Both the position numbers and the translations under genes were made by a program. Source: Roseibacillus sp. (GTDB lineage: Bacteria; Verrucomicrobiota; Verrucomicrobiia; Verrucomicrobiales; Akkermansiaceae). Taken from it: a stretch of 64,000 nucleotides of DNA. Positions 1 to 8,397 of this stretch are shown piece by piece. The DNA lies in contig JAQWTV010000097.1 in NCBI GenBank assembly GCA_029242545.1, forward strand, positions 1-64,000, written 5' to 3'. The stretch's first letter is position 1. Each line of letters opens with the position of its first letter. The notes under the pieces were generated by a model. The model searched no databases, was not told the origin of the DNA, and saw only the letters and a program-made list of their open reading frames with translations.

Positions 1-529
1 CAGGGGCCCATTTTTGAATAGTTACTCGCCCTGGGAGAGGTGTATTGCCAGATCCCAAGCCATTAGTCAGAAAAAAAGTCCCATTGCCGTCCCAGCCATA
101 GGAGGGAACATTCTCGAACCCGTAGCCCGCTGGCAAGTCGGTCTCTTCCCCTGAATTAAGATTCACGGCTACGAGTCTTTGCGGCTGCCAGCCCAGACGT
201 ATAACCAAGTTGTTTGCCTCGATGACATAGACACTGATTGAAGAATCATTAGGAGGCGTGATTTCGCTTACCCATCTTAGCGTGCCTTGTCCGGTAAGCA
301 CGAACACGACTTCCCGAATTATATTATTTGCTGGATCAGTTAATTCAAGTCGGACCACGCACCCCCCATCAGGCGTGTGCTTTATCGCGTCAACTTTTAC
401 TATCGCGTACCCTCGTAACAGACGATTTGAACTCACCTCAAACTCCCACTGCAACTCGAATGGTCCCGCGTGGCAAAAAGGGCTAAGCAAGACGGAGGTA
501 AGCAGCGTGAGGGCAGCTAGTATTCTCAT
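1..529 (-). CDS. Secreted protein of unknown function, 3' end beyond window
   Basis: An open frame on the minus strand starts at ATG 529-527 and stays open to the left edge (176 codons), so this is the N-terminal part of a longer protein. The first 21 residues form a classical signal peptide (basic start MRIL, hydrophobic core, cleavage after C-H-A). The mature part looks like beta-rich secreted material (for example LRWVSEITPPND and GYGFENVPSYGWDGNGTFF), consistent with a beta-propeller or beta-sandwich, but I recognise no family. The plus-strand frame at 258-536 is its shadow. It is lower in GC than the operon to its right and lies next to degraded gene fragments, so it may belong to a plastic region. 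Confidence 0.6.
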   Translation of the reverse strand, partial: MRILAALTLLTSVLLSPFCHAGPFELQWEFEVSSNRLLRGYAIVKVDAIKHTPDGGCVVRLELTDPANNIIREVVFVLTGQGTLRWVSEITPPNDSSISVYVIEANNLVIRLGWQPQRLVAVNLNSGEETDLPAGYGFENVPSYGWDGNGTFFLTNGLGSGNTPLPGRVTIQKWAP

Positions 530-572
530 GCCCTAGCCCTACCACGCGCGTAGGGGCAGCCACAAGCCCGCC

Positions 573-743
573 TGACGGCTTGCAGGGTGCGGGGTGGAGA
601 CCAATGGCTACGAATACAGCGGAAGCAATAATTTGGACGAAGTCGCGTGGCACTGGGATTCTTCCCCAAGAGCGGCGCGCGAGGTGGCGACGAAGCAGCC
701 GAACAGCAGAACCTGGCCCCCCAACGGCCCGGGCGGGTAAAAG
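573..743 (+). pseudogene. Remnant of an FGE-sulfatase (formylglycine-generating-enzyme-like) domain
   Basis: In the frame running through GGC at 606-608 the translation reads GYEYSGSNNLDEVAWHWDSS followed by a VATKQPN-like stretch. This is the recognisable central part of FGE-sulfatase (SUMF1-like) domains, which usually continue into LGLYDMSGNVWEW. Here the similarity stops after the PN and the frame ends at TAA about 743. Upstream the frame meets a TGA at 573-575. There is no start codon and nothing of the rest of the domain, so this is a gene fragment. It abuts a sulfatase C-terminal fragment in another frame. Sulfatases and FGE-like proteins are often neighbours in this phylum. Confidence 0.55.
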
Positions 744-979
744 CCCTTGCCGCTCAGTGGGAGGAATGGGCCCGGCGTTGCCAGGTCCTCCCCAGGCCCA
801 AGCCGAAGGCCAAGCCCAGGAACAAGCCCAGGAGCACGCCCAAGCCGAGGAAAGCCACCTCCCGGGTTCGTCCCGGAGCCAAATGGCGTTGCCCTACTAC
901 TACCGGGATGCAGCATGAATTCAACGATTCGAGTTCTTGGACCCTACGGGGCTGGCGAGCTTCGAAATGCCCTGCATGA
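675..979 (+). pseudogene. Remnant of a sulfatase C-terminus with a Lys/Pro-rich tail
   Basis: The frame that includes 647-979 reads DEAAEQQNLAPQRPGRVKAL then AAQWEEWARRCQVLPRP at about 689-799. This matches the characteristic C-terminal end of arylsulfatase-type enzymes (E-x-x-x-L-A, RV..LAA.WE.WA.R..VLP.P). It runs on into a K/P/R-rich tail. None of the sulfatase catalytic domain (C/S-x-P-x-R) is present upstream, and the frame upstream encodes something unrelated. This is therefore a 3' scar, probably left by recombination or deletion. The overlapping plus and minus frames at 580-1187 are shadows in GC-rich sequence. Confidence 0.5.
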
Positions 980-1033
980 GATCTCCCCCCGGGAGGACTG
1001 CCCCCGGGAGTTTGCAAAGAGCCCCTCGGCGAA

Positions 1034-4000
1034 TCAGGAGCGCGCTGCTCTCTGCTTCCAGCCGAAGACCAGGGCCACACAGATCCCGAAGACGAGGACG
1101 AGAACAAAAGCCTCCCCGCCCGTGCTGCGCATGCGCCGAGCTTTGAACTTGAGATCGAGACTGAGCGCCGCGTCCTTGCCTACTTGAACCGACCGAGAAA
1201 AGGTAAAGATCTTGCCTTCGTCCGGAATGGCGATGCTCAGGGTCTGCGGGGCCGGCTCGGTGGATCGTTGATGAACCACGACCTGATCGGCGACGGTTTC
1301 GATGTTCCGCGTATCCTCCACACTGTTGCCCCGGATGATCGCGCTGTATTGCTCCGAGTTGAACCTAAGATCATTGTGGCTGACCAGCGGGTTGAGGGCC
1401 GCCGCACGCTCCAGTATATCGTTCGCTTCGAAGGTGGCTTGGTCATCCGTCTGGTTGTCGAGAAGGAGACGGTGACGGCGCGTATTGAGTGCCACGATGA
1501 CCTGCTTCTGCTGAATCCGGGTCAGCTGCACGCGGGCATCTTCATTGGAGGCGGCATCGAGCGCGTAGTTGTTGGCCGCACTGTTGAGAAGGCTGCGCGC
1601 CTGTTTTTGTTCACCTGCCGTGAGCAACTCATTGGCCTTCTCGATGGAATCTACCGCGAAGCGTCGCTGGGCGGTGCGCTCCTTCTCGTTCTTTTCTTCA
1701 TAGCGAGCCAGAGTGTAGTCTTGCGCCTCCGTCTCGCCGCTGAAATCCAGGTCCCCTGCGTCCTTCACCAGTTCGTAATCCTTGGGCACCACCACCTTCC
1801 ACTCGATGTTGGCCAAGGGCACGTTGAGCCGCGGACTTTCCAGGGCGAGCTTTCCTAGTTTTTGGCCGGGGCTGGAATAGACAAAGTGCACCTGAGCCTT
1901 CCGGTCCTTCGGCCCCGGAAGAACGTAAAACTGATAGGCTTCCTCCACCCGAACCAGACTCACACTCTCGCCGTTCACCATCACATTGAACAGATTGGCT
2001 CCCTTGGGAAGCCGGACGTTGAGGGCATTGCGCTGGATGACTTCGAGATCGAGGTCAACAGAGGTGAGATGTCGGCCGATGGGTTTGTCCGCCGGAGAGA
2101 CGACGGTCGTAATGCTGCCCTTCACCACCCGCAGGTTGAGGGCATCGGCGGCCGAGTGCCGCTTGACCTCAAGTTCGAGCGGCGACGAAGCCGCCTTACA
2201 CTTGAAGACCAAGGCGGGAGCACTTTGGTTGCCGCTCTCGCGCAGCTCTTTGTTGAGGGATCCCCATTCGCCATTCTGCCAACCACTGGGGAGCGAATTG
2301 GCCGTGGGATCGAGACCCGACTCGGACCGGCCGGCCCGCACTGCGACGTAGTAATCCGAGTTCCGCTCCGCAGTGGGGAAGTTGATCATGGCCACCCTTT
2401 CGACGTCACTCTGATTGGCATCCACGCTCTTGCGCTCTCCGGTGCGCTCCCAATCGATCCGTAGCTTCAAGCGTCCCAGCACGCGGCGCTTGAACTGAAT
2501 GTCGTAGAGCTCCGGCACCGCGTTGCCGGCGTCATCGACGACCTGCACCATGTCGTTCACGGAGTTCCCAAGCCCACGCAAGGAGTTCGCTTCTTTCTCA
2601 CTTAACTCAGGAAGCTTCACGCGGAGAGAGCGGATGGACGCCCGGTCCACCGCGATACTCGCCAGAATAGATGTGCGGGTCTGCCCTTCGCGCAGGATCA
2701 AGGTATGGAGGACATCCGCTCGCACACGAGCTTGATCTTTGTTCACTCCGAGACGGATCTCCCAATCGCTTTGGAGCAGGCGGAAGCCCAGGGCATTCTC
2801 GCCATTGCCTCCAATCGTCTTGGGGCTCACATCCGAGACGTTTCGTTCCAAGGTCGCTTCGAGCCTGATTCCGGTGGTTGGTTGAATGACCAACGATCCG
2901 GTGTGACGCTGGGCTTCGCGCACTTCGAGCCGCGGCACGAGCCAGTTGGTTTCACCGGCAGCCGGGGGCGGTCCCGAGAGAGTGAGATGGAATTGCTGCT
3001 TGCCGATCGTCTTGCCGTTCAGATGCATGATGATGTAGCGCACATCATTCTCGGTCAGCTCTGTCCAGTGACTAAGAGCGGCCCCGGTGAGCGAATCCAC
3101 TTCCAGTCCCGCAGGAAGCGGAAAGCTCATCTGGAAGACCCCCGCCCGGTTGATATCGACCCCGAACTTGTTGAGGACCAAGGTGATCCTCTCGTCGCCG
3201 ATGGAGAGTACCTGGGTGGTATCAACCCGCAACTCGGGCGCCACCGCCGCGACTCGAAGGGCGAGCGATCCTCCGGCCTGTCCGTAACGGAAGACGCGAT
3301 GCAGCACCGCCTTTCCTCCCGCTCGGTCCGGCAACAGGTTCGCGCCAAAGTCGGTGAGATTGACCGCCGACATGCCCTCGGCGTCCACCTTCTCGGGCTG
3401 TGCTTCCAGGCCGAAGGCCAGAGCGACGAGGCCAACTTCTCCGGTTGCCCCGGCCACGGCCACAGGTGCCAGCCTGGAATCAGCGGGCAATGGGTCGAGA
3501 CCGCTCTGGGAGGTCACCAGGAGCACAAAGGGTTTCGCCTGGGCTGGCTCAATCACGATCTTGAGGGCCCGAGTCTCCGCGTCGAATTGCCATTCACCAA
3601 CCGGACCAGCGGGGACATCGGTGGCGGTGAACCCCTCGGGAATGGTAACGGATAGTTCCCGCACTTCGCCCTGCGACGGACGTACCCGGATCTGGTGGAT
3701 GCCATCAATCACGCCCGGACTGGGCAGGAAGAGGTTGTCGATCTCGGTGTAGAACTGCGTTTTCTCCGCCTTCACGTCCCGCTCCTTGGGACTACGCACA
3801 ATCTCCGTCGCCGGCAGCGGGGCCAGAAGCAACTCCGCGCCACTCCCCCCGGCCGGTTGATCGTCCAGATTCACAACCCTCATCGCGGCAGTAGAATCGA
3901 ATTCCCACCCGGTCTGGTCGTATTGCACCTTGAGCTCCTGCACTGCACCGGGGCCGGTCGCCACCGCGAAGCGATCGGCATTCTCGCCGACCTGCATCTC

Positions 4001-7000
4001 GTAGGCAAAGGTGGCAGTCAGAGATTTCGCCTGACCCGCCGCCGCTCCACCTCCGCGAATGGACACCACGTAAGATGATCCGCTCCCGGACACGCTGCCG
4101 CTCTTGCTGACGCGCAGTCGCTCTCCTTTGAACTCGGTGAGCACGCCGGGCGCCTTGAGGAGGAGAAAGGTGTCGCCGGGCTTGCCGGTCACCACCACTG
4201 ACCCCCTGGCCGTGAGCCTGCCTTCCGAAATGGTCCACTCTTGCTTCACGCTGTCTGCCGCCTGCATTCCGGACGGAATGAGGACAGCAGGCTTCTTGCC
4301 CTTCTCCTGGGCGCCTGCCTCCGAAACTCCTCCCAGAGAAAACAAGAGTCCGAAGACAAGCAGGGTGGCTGCCGGGCCCGGAAGCGGTCCATTCGAGTCA
4401 CCCCTGGAGGTGTCTCCATCATCGTCCACGACCGCATCTCCGCTCTCTTCGTTTGCCACGGCCTCGTCCTTGGCTCGAAGGCGGGCTGCCTCTTTCTCCT
4501 TCCGGATCTGTTTCCACTTGGCGCATTCGTCCTGAAACTGGCGCCACCAACGGAAGAGCCAGGGCAGGAAAAGGAGGGCCGTCACAATAGCGACTACGAA
4601 ATAGAAGATCTGCGCCCCGCCACCCTGTATTAGAAGACCAATCGCCAGGAGCATTCCACCTGCCAGACGGTAGAGTTGTCCGCGTTGGGCAGCGAAAAGC
4701 GACCAGCCGACCAAGACCACCCCCACCACGAGGATCACGATTCCCGGTGTGTTCACCTGGGACCCCCACGCAGTATGATTGGCCACCACCATGGAGGGCG
4801 ATTCGGCAGCTGCAATGGCAGGCAGCGAAATCTCCAGCGTCTCCACTTGAGGGCGCTTTTGGCTCCCGGCCTTGTTCATATACACGAGGGAGAGAATGAG
4901 GGCGGCAATCAGCAGGCCCATGCCCCCGAGTCCGATCCATAGATGGCCCGAAAATCCGCAACGGACCCACAGCCCCACCGCCAAGAGGAGGAAGAGGATG
5001 ACCGTCGCGAGGATGGCGTGGTCCGAGATCCACTCCAGTCCGCTCTCAATGGAAACTTCTGTGCGCAAGGGAAGCTTGCTCGAGCGTGGAATGAGAACTC
5101 GGCCCTTCTCACCGGTAACGGACCATTCAACCTTGGAAATCGGAGCGTGGACTGCCGGCAGAGTGACCTCTGGGTACTTGTCCTTCTTGCCGTTTCTCAC
5201 CGGCTTGGCGACTTTGAGCTTCACCTTCACGGGCGTATTGATGCCCACATCGGTGGGCAGCGGGATCAGGTGATAGATTATCTTGTCGCCGCTGGCTCCA
5301 TCCTGCACCTCCGTGCGGGCAGTTTCATTCTGATCGTTCACCTGAACGCCCCAGAGCTCCGCGTCCCGGGGCAACTCCGTCCGCAAGACGCGCCGGCCCC
5401 GGGTCTTCACCCGCATCTCCACCTCGGTGACAACTTCCCCATCCCGCGAGACCTGAGTGTTCGCTTTGAGAAACTCCACCACTTGCGGAATGGTCTCCCC
5501 GCTCTCATACCAATCAACTTCCACAGGGAAAGCGAAGGGGCGGGCCGTTCCGGAATACTGATAGGTTGCGATCGGCGGAGCCGCCGTGAGCAGCTGGTAC
5601 TCGGCCGGAAGTTCGAGCGGATTGAGTTTGAGGAGAGTAGGCGAGATCTTGTCCGGGTCGATCATGGCGTTTGCCTGGACCGGGTTCACCACCTGGAGGT
5701 AGCCGCTCTCGCTAGCTACGCCCTTGGGCACCACTTCCCCGACATTGATTTGCAACCTCTCTCCGTCCTCTGTCGCGAGCGGGAGTTCGAAGGTCACCAG
5801 CACGGTCACGGGACCGATCACGCTCTTCTGCAAGGTGAGAACGTAGTCGCTCTCCATCTTCTTCTCCGCCGGATCACCACCTTCAGCTTCGCGGACCACC
5901 ACTTTCTGCTGCCGAAGATCGTTGCAAACCACCGAGAGATTACCGGTGGTGGTATACACTCCCTGCTCGTTCTGCTTCACCAACTCCTTGGGGATCCCGA
6001 GCCGAAACTCAGAAACCGGCGCACCCGTAATGAAGTAGTTGAGGATCACGCTCACGTAGGCCGTTTCGTCACGGAGCGAGTAGAGGTGGAAGACGTCCGC
6101 CTGAATGCTCTGCGGCAGACTCTCGATGTTCACCACTGCAGACCATGGCCGTTCGCGAATCCGAAAAGCCTGCTGCAAGCGCACCCCGGGTTTGTTCTTC
6201 TGAAAGCGCGAGATGGGAATCTCGGTGAGCTTCTCGGAGCTCTTGATCGTCAGGCGGAAGCCGGGGACTCCCGCCAGGCCAATTTCGCCGCGCACGCTCT
6301 TGGCCTTGTCGTGCCGCAACCGTGGCAGAGCCCACTGCCCAGACTCAGCGGCTTGGTTCTTCTCGAGGCTGATCTCGATTAATTGCCGCCCGGCCACCTC
6401 TTTGTTGAAGAGAATGTTGAGCGTGCGCTCGTTGTCGGTGACTTGCGACCCCCGCACGTAGTCCCGTACTTCGGCCCCGCTGACCGAGACGATGGTGTAG
6501 TCTGCCGGGATCATCATCAACCACTCGCGGAGCGGTGCCTCCCGGATGTCGAGATGCACCGCGGCATCGATGATGCGATCGGACTCGGTCAACTCGTAGA
6601 CCACATTCTGCATGACGGTGACTTCCGGTTGCACCCGGTCAGCCGCGATCTCGTAGTCGTGAGCGGCGGCCGGAAATCGGTAAACGAAGACCTGCCGGTC
6701 ACCGCCGGGGAGGTTCTTCTCCGGAAACTGGTCCGGCGATAGCTGAGTCAGCCCGGTCACCCCGGCGACTTCCAGGCGCGTGGCACCAAGGTTGTAGACA
6801 CGAATATAACCCGAGTGCCGGATCGAACCGATGGGCACAAGCCGGAGGGGCTTGATCCGCACCGGAAAGGCATCGAGAGGCAGTTGGCTGCGCACGCGCA
6901 AAAGGCCGGTGTCCTCGATGGGCCGGCTGAGTTTCACGTCGAGCCGGCGCACCCCGTCTTCTTCCGCCTGCGACCAATTCACAATATTCGATCCGTCCAC

Positions 7001-8359
7001 GTCGTAGACTTCGCCTGGTCCTTCCAGAGTCAGGCTCAGGGCGGCGAGTTGACCCTGCAGGATGCGATACTCCACAATTGTGGTATGCCGTAGCAGTCCG
7101 GCTCCCACTCCGACATTCACCTTCGCGGTGGTGGTAAAGAAGAGCTTCCCTTCGCCCGTTTTGCGAGCCGGCTTCCAGCCGAGATCACAGCGCCCGTGAA
7201 GCGGCAGGAATCCGCGCCACGCTTCGCCTTCCTTGCTGGGCACCACAGCCGCGGACTGACGAAACTCGTTCTCACCGGCGAGTCCGCGCAGCACGATGGG
7301 CACAACCGCACCCGAGGGTAGTTCGAAATTGAGATTGCTCCACTCGTCCGCCTTGCTGAGTCGGGCGACGATCTTGAGTTCGACCGGGAATGATCCCGTC
7401 TTGGGAAATCGGAGGCGATAGACCGGGCGCTGGGATTTGTCCACGGCAAGTTCCAATTGGTATCCCCGACCTGCCGGAACGTCGGCTGCAGCCGCCTGCC
7501 CCCGAAGGATCTCAATGACAGAATCGTCCACGCTGACTTCTGCGGTAGCCCGGAGCAGGAAGGCGGTATGCCCCCCCGGTTCATCCACGGTTCCTTCCAA
7601 CCAGGCGTTTACCAACTCGACGGGAGCAGAGACCGCACTGCTGCGGGAGAAGGCAAAGGCCAGCCGCTTTCCGTGCGACCCTTCGTAGCGCTTGAGCTGG
7701 TCGTCGGTGCTCTCGAGCGGAAGAAATCCTTCGGCGGCCACCAGTCGCGAAGTAATCTCGACCGGAATACTCACCTCGACGGTCGAGGTGAAGCCCACCG
7801 CCTTGCCCGCTTTCACGTGGAGCAGGTCCGTGTTGGCCGGGAGTTCCTGTCGCGCGAGAAGAGCTCGCACCACAACCTTGAACTTCTTGCGGTTCTCCTC
7901 TGCATTGACTTGCAGATCGAGGAAGCGCTCGGCGCCAACGCGGCGCACCGACCAGGCTGCCAGCCCTTCGCCGGTCACACTCTGTAGTTCGCCCGTCCCC
8001 CCGAGTCCCAAGCTCAGCAACTTGGCCTTGCCCTGCACCACGTTGAGCCCAAGAGCAATTTCGTAGTCCACCTGGTCCGTTTTGACGGCTACCTTCTCGT
8101 GCGCCTCGGCCCGGAAAAACATCGGCACTTTGGGACGCACTCCCTTGGCCTCCACGATGATCCGTCCCCCCTGATCGTTCACCTCCGCGGTGAGTGCTGC
8201 ATCCTCCACCGTGATCTGAGGGTCCTCAGCAGGATCGGCCGGGGGCGCGGGTGCCGTCGGCGGATTGTCTTGGGCCATTAAACTGGCACCGAGAAACACG
8301 GCGCAGGTTGTCAAGACTGCCAGAAAGATAGTCCCTCTATTCGTTGCTTTGCTTTTCAT
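1034..8359 (-). CDS. Giant (2441 aa) secreted/membrane protein, apparent fusion of two precursors
   Basis: A single open frame with start ATG 8359-8357. Residues 1-30 form a signal peptide (core FLAVLTTCAVFLGASLMA). Residues about 30-1100 are predicted beta-rich repeats without a recognised family. About five hydrophobic segments cluster at roughly 1110-1275 and are followed by a charged KEKEAARLRAKDE stretch. At about 1323-1346 there is a second signal-peptide-like segment (ATLLVFGLLFSLGGVSEAGAQ), then a second beta-rich half and a final transmembrane helix at about 2416-2433 with a basic end. The layout signal, beta domain, membrane twice over suggests two ancestral envelope proteins fused in frame. 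It follows the VWA gene by 38 bp on the same strand and probably belongs to the sigma-factor operon. Function unknown; an envelope role is inference. Confidence 0.85.
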   Translation of the reverse strand: MKSKATNRGTIFLAVLTTCAVFLGASLMAQDNPPTAPAPPADPAEDPQITVEDAALTAEVNDQGGRIIVEAKGVRPKVPMFFRAEAHEKVAVKTDQVDYEIALGLNVVQGKAKLLSLGLGGTGELQSVTGEGLAAWSVRRVGAERFLDLQVNAEENRKKFKVVVRALLARQELPANTDLLHVKAGKAVGFTSTVEVSIPVEITSRLVAAEGFLPLESTDDQLKRYEGSHGKRLAFAFSRSSAVSAPVELVNAWLEGTVDEPGGHTAFLLRATAEVSVDDSVIEILRGQAAAADVPAGRGYQLELAVDKSQRPVYRLRFPKTGSFPVELKIVARLSKADEWSNLNFELPSGAVVPIVLRGLAGENEFRQSAAVVPSKEGEAWRGFLPLHGRCDLGWKPARKTGEGKLFFTTTAKVNVGVGAGLLRHTTIVEYRILQGQLAALSLTLEGPGEVYDVDGSNIVNWSQAEEDGVRRLDVKLSRPIEDTGLLRVRSQLPLDAFPVRIKPLRLVPIGSIRHSGYIRVYNLGATRLEVAGVTGLTQLSPDQFPEKNLPGGDRQVFVYRFPAAAHDYEIAADRVQPEVTVMQNVVYELTESDRIIDAAVHLDIREAPLREWLMMIPADYTIVSVSGAEVRDYVRGSQVTDNERTLNILFNKEVAGRQLIEISLEKNQAAESGQWALPRLRHDKAKSVRGEIGLAGVPGFRLTIKSSEKLTEIPISRFQKNKPGVRLQQAFRIRERPWSAVVNIESLPQSIQADVFHLYSLRDETAYVSVILNYFITGAPVSEFRLGIPKELVKQNEQGVYTTTGNLSVVCNDLRQQKVVVREAEGGDPAEKKMESDYVLTLQKSVIGPVTVLVTFELPLATEDGERLQINVGEVVPKGVASESGYLQVVNPVQANAMIDPDKISPTLLKLNPLELPAEYQLLTAAPPIATYQYSGTARPFAFPVEVDWYESGETIPQVVEFLKANTQVSRDGEVVTEVEMRVKTRGRRVLRTELPRDAELWGVQVNDQNETARTEVQDGASGDKIIYHLIPLPTDVGINTPVKVKLKVAKPVRNGKKDKYPEVTLPAVHAPISKVEWSVTGEKGRVLIPRSSKLPLRTEVSIESGLEWISDHAILATVILFLLLAVGLWVRCGFSGHLWIGLGGMGLLIAALILSLVYMNKAGSQKRPQVETLEISLPAIAAAESPSMVVANHTAWGSQVNTPGIVILVVGVVLVGWSLFAAQRGQLYRLAGGMLLAIGLLIQGGGAQIFYFVVAIVTALLFLPWLFRWWRQFQDECAKWKQIRKEKEAARLRAKDEAVANEESGDAVVDDDGDTSRGDSNGPLPGPAATLLVFGLLFSLGGVSEAGAQEKGKKPAVLIPSGMQAADSVKQEWTISEGRLTARGSVVVTGKPGDTFLLLKAPGVLTEFKGERLRVSKSGSVSGSGSSYVVSIRGGGAAAGQAKSLTATFAYEMQVGENADRFAVATGPGAVQELKVQYDQTGWEFDSTAAMRVVNLDDQPAGGSGAELLLAPLPATEIVRSPKERDVKAEKTQFYTEIDNLFLPSPGVIDGIHQIRVRPSQGEVRELSVTIPEGFTATDVPAGPVGEWQFDAETRALKIVIEPAQAKPFVLLVTSQSGLDPLPADSRLAPVAVAGATGEVGLVALAFGLEAQPEKVDAEGMSAVNLTDFGANLLPDRAGGKAVLHRVFRYGQAGGSLALRVAAVAPELRVDTTQVLSIGDERITLVLNKFGVDINRAGVFQMSFPLPAGLEVDSLTGAALSHWTELTENDVRYIIMHLNGKTIGKQQFHLTLSGPPPAAGETNWLVPRLEVREAQRHTGSLVIQPTTGIRLEATLERNVSDVSPKTIGGNGENALGFRLLQSDWEIRLGVNKDQARVRADVLHTLILREGQTRTSILASIAVDRASIRSLRVKLPELSEKEANSLRGLGNSVNDMVQVVDDAGNAVPELYDIQFKRRVLGRLKLRIDWERTGERKSVDANQSDVERVAMINFPTAERNSDYYVAVRAGRSESGLDPTANSLPSGWQNGEWGSLNKELRESGNQSAPALVFKCKAASSPLELEVKRHSAADALNLRVVKGSITTVVSPADKPIGRHLTSVDLDLEVIQRNALNVRLPKGANLFNVMVNGESVSLVRVEEAYQFYVLPGPKDRKAQVHFVYSSPGQKLGKLALESPRLNVPLANIEWKVVVPKDYELVKDAGDLDFSGETEAQDYTLARYEEKNEKERTAQRRFAVDSIEKANELLTAGEQKQARSLLNSAANNYALDAASNEDARVQLTRIQQKQVIVALNTRRHRLLLDNQTDDQATFEANDILERAAALNPLVSHNDLRFNSEQYSAIIRGNSVEDTRNIETVADQVVVHQRSTEPAPQTLSIAIPDEGKIFTFSRSVQVGKDAALSLDLKFKARRMRSTGGEAFVLVLVFGICVALVFGWKQRAARS

Positions 8360-8397
8360 TTACAGATGGGTGATCAGGATATGGGGGCGCATGCGAT

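Noticed and set aside
4943-6382. 479-codon plus-strand frame inside 1034-8359
   Set aside because: Antisense shadow in GC-rich sequence of the giant gene; no signal, motif or ribosome-binding site.
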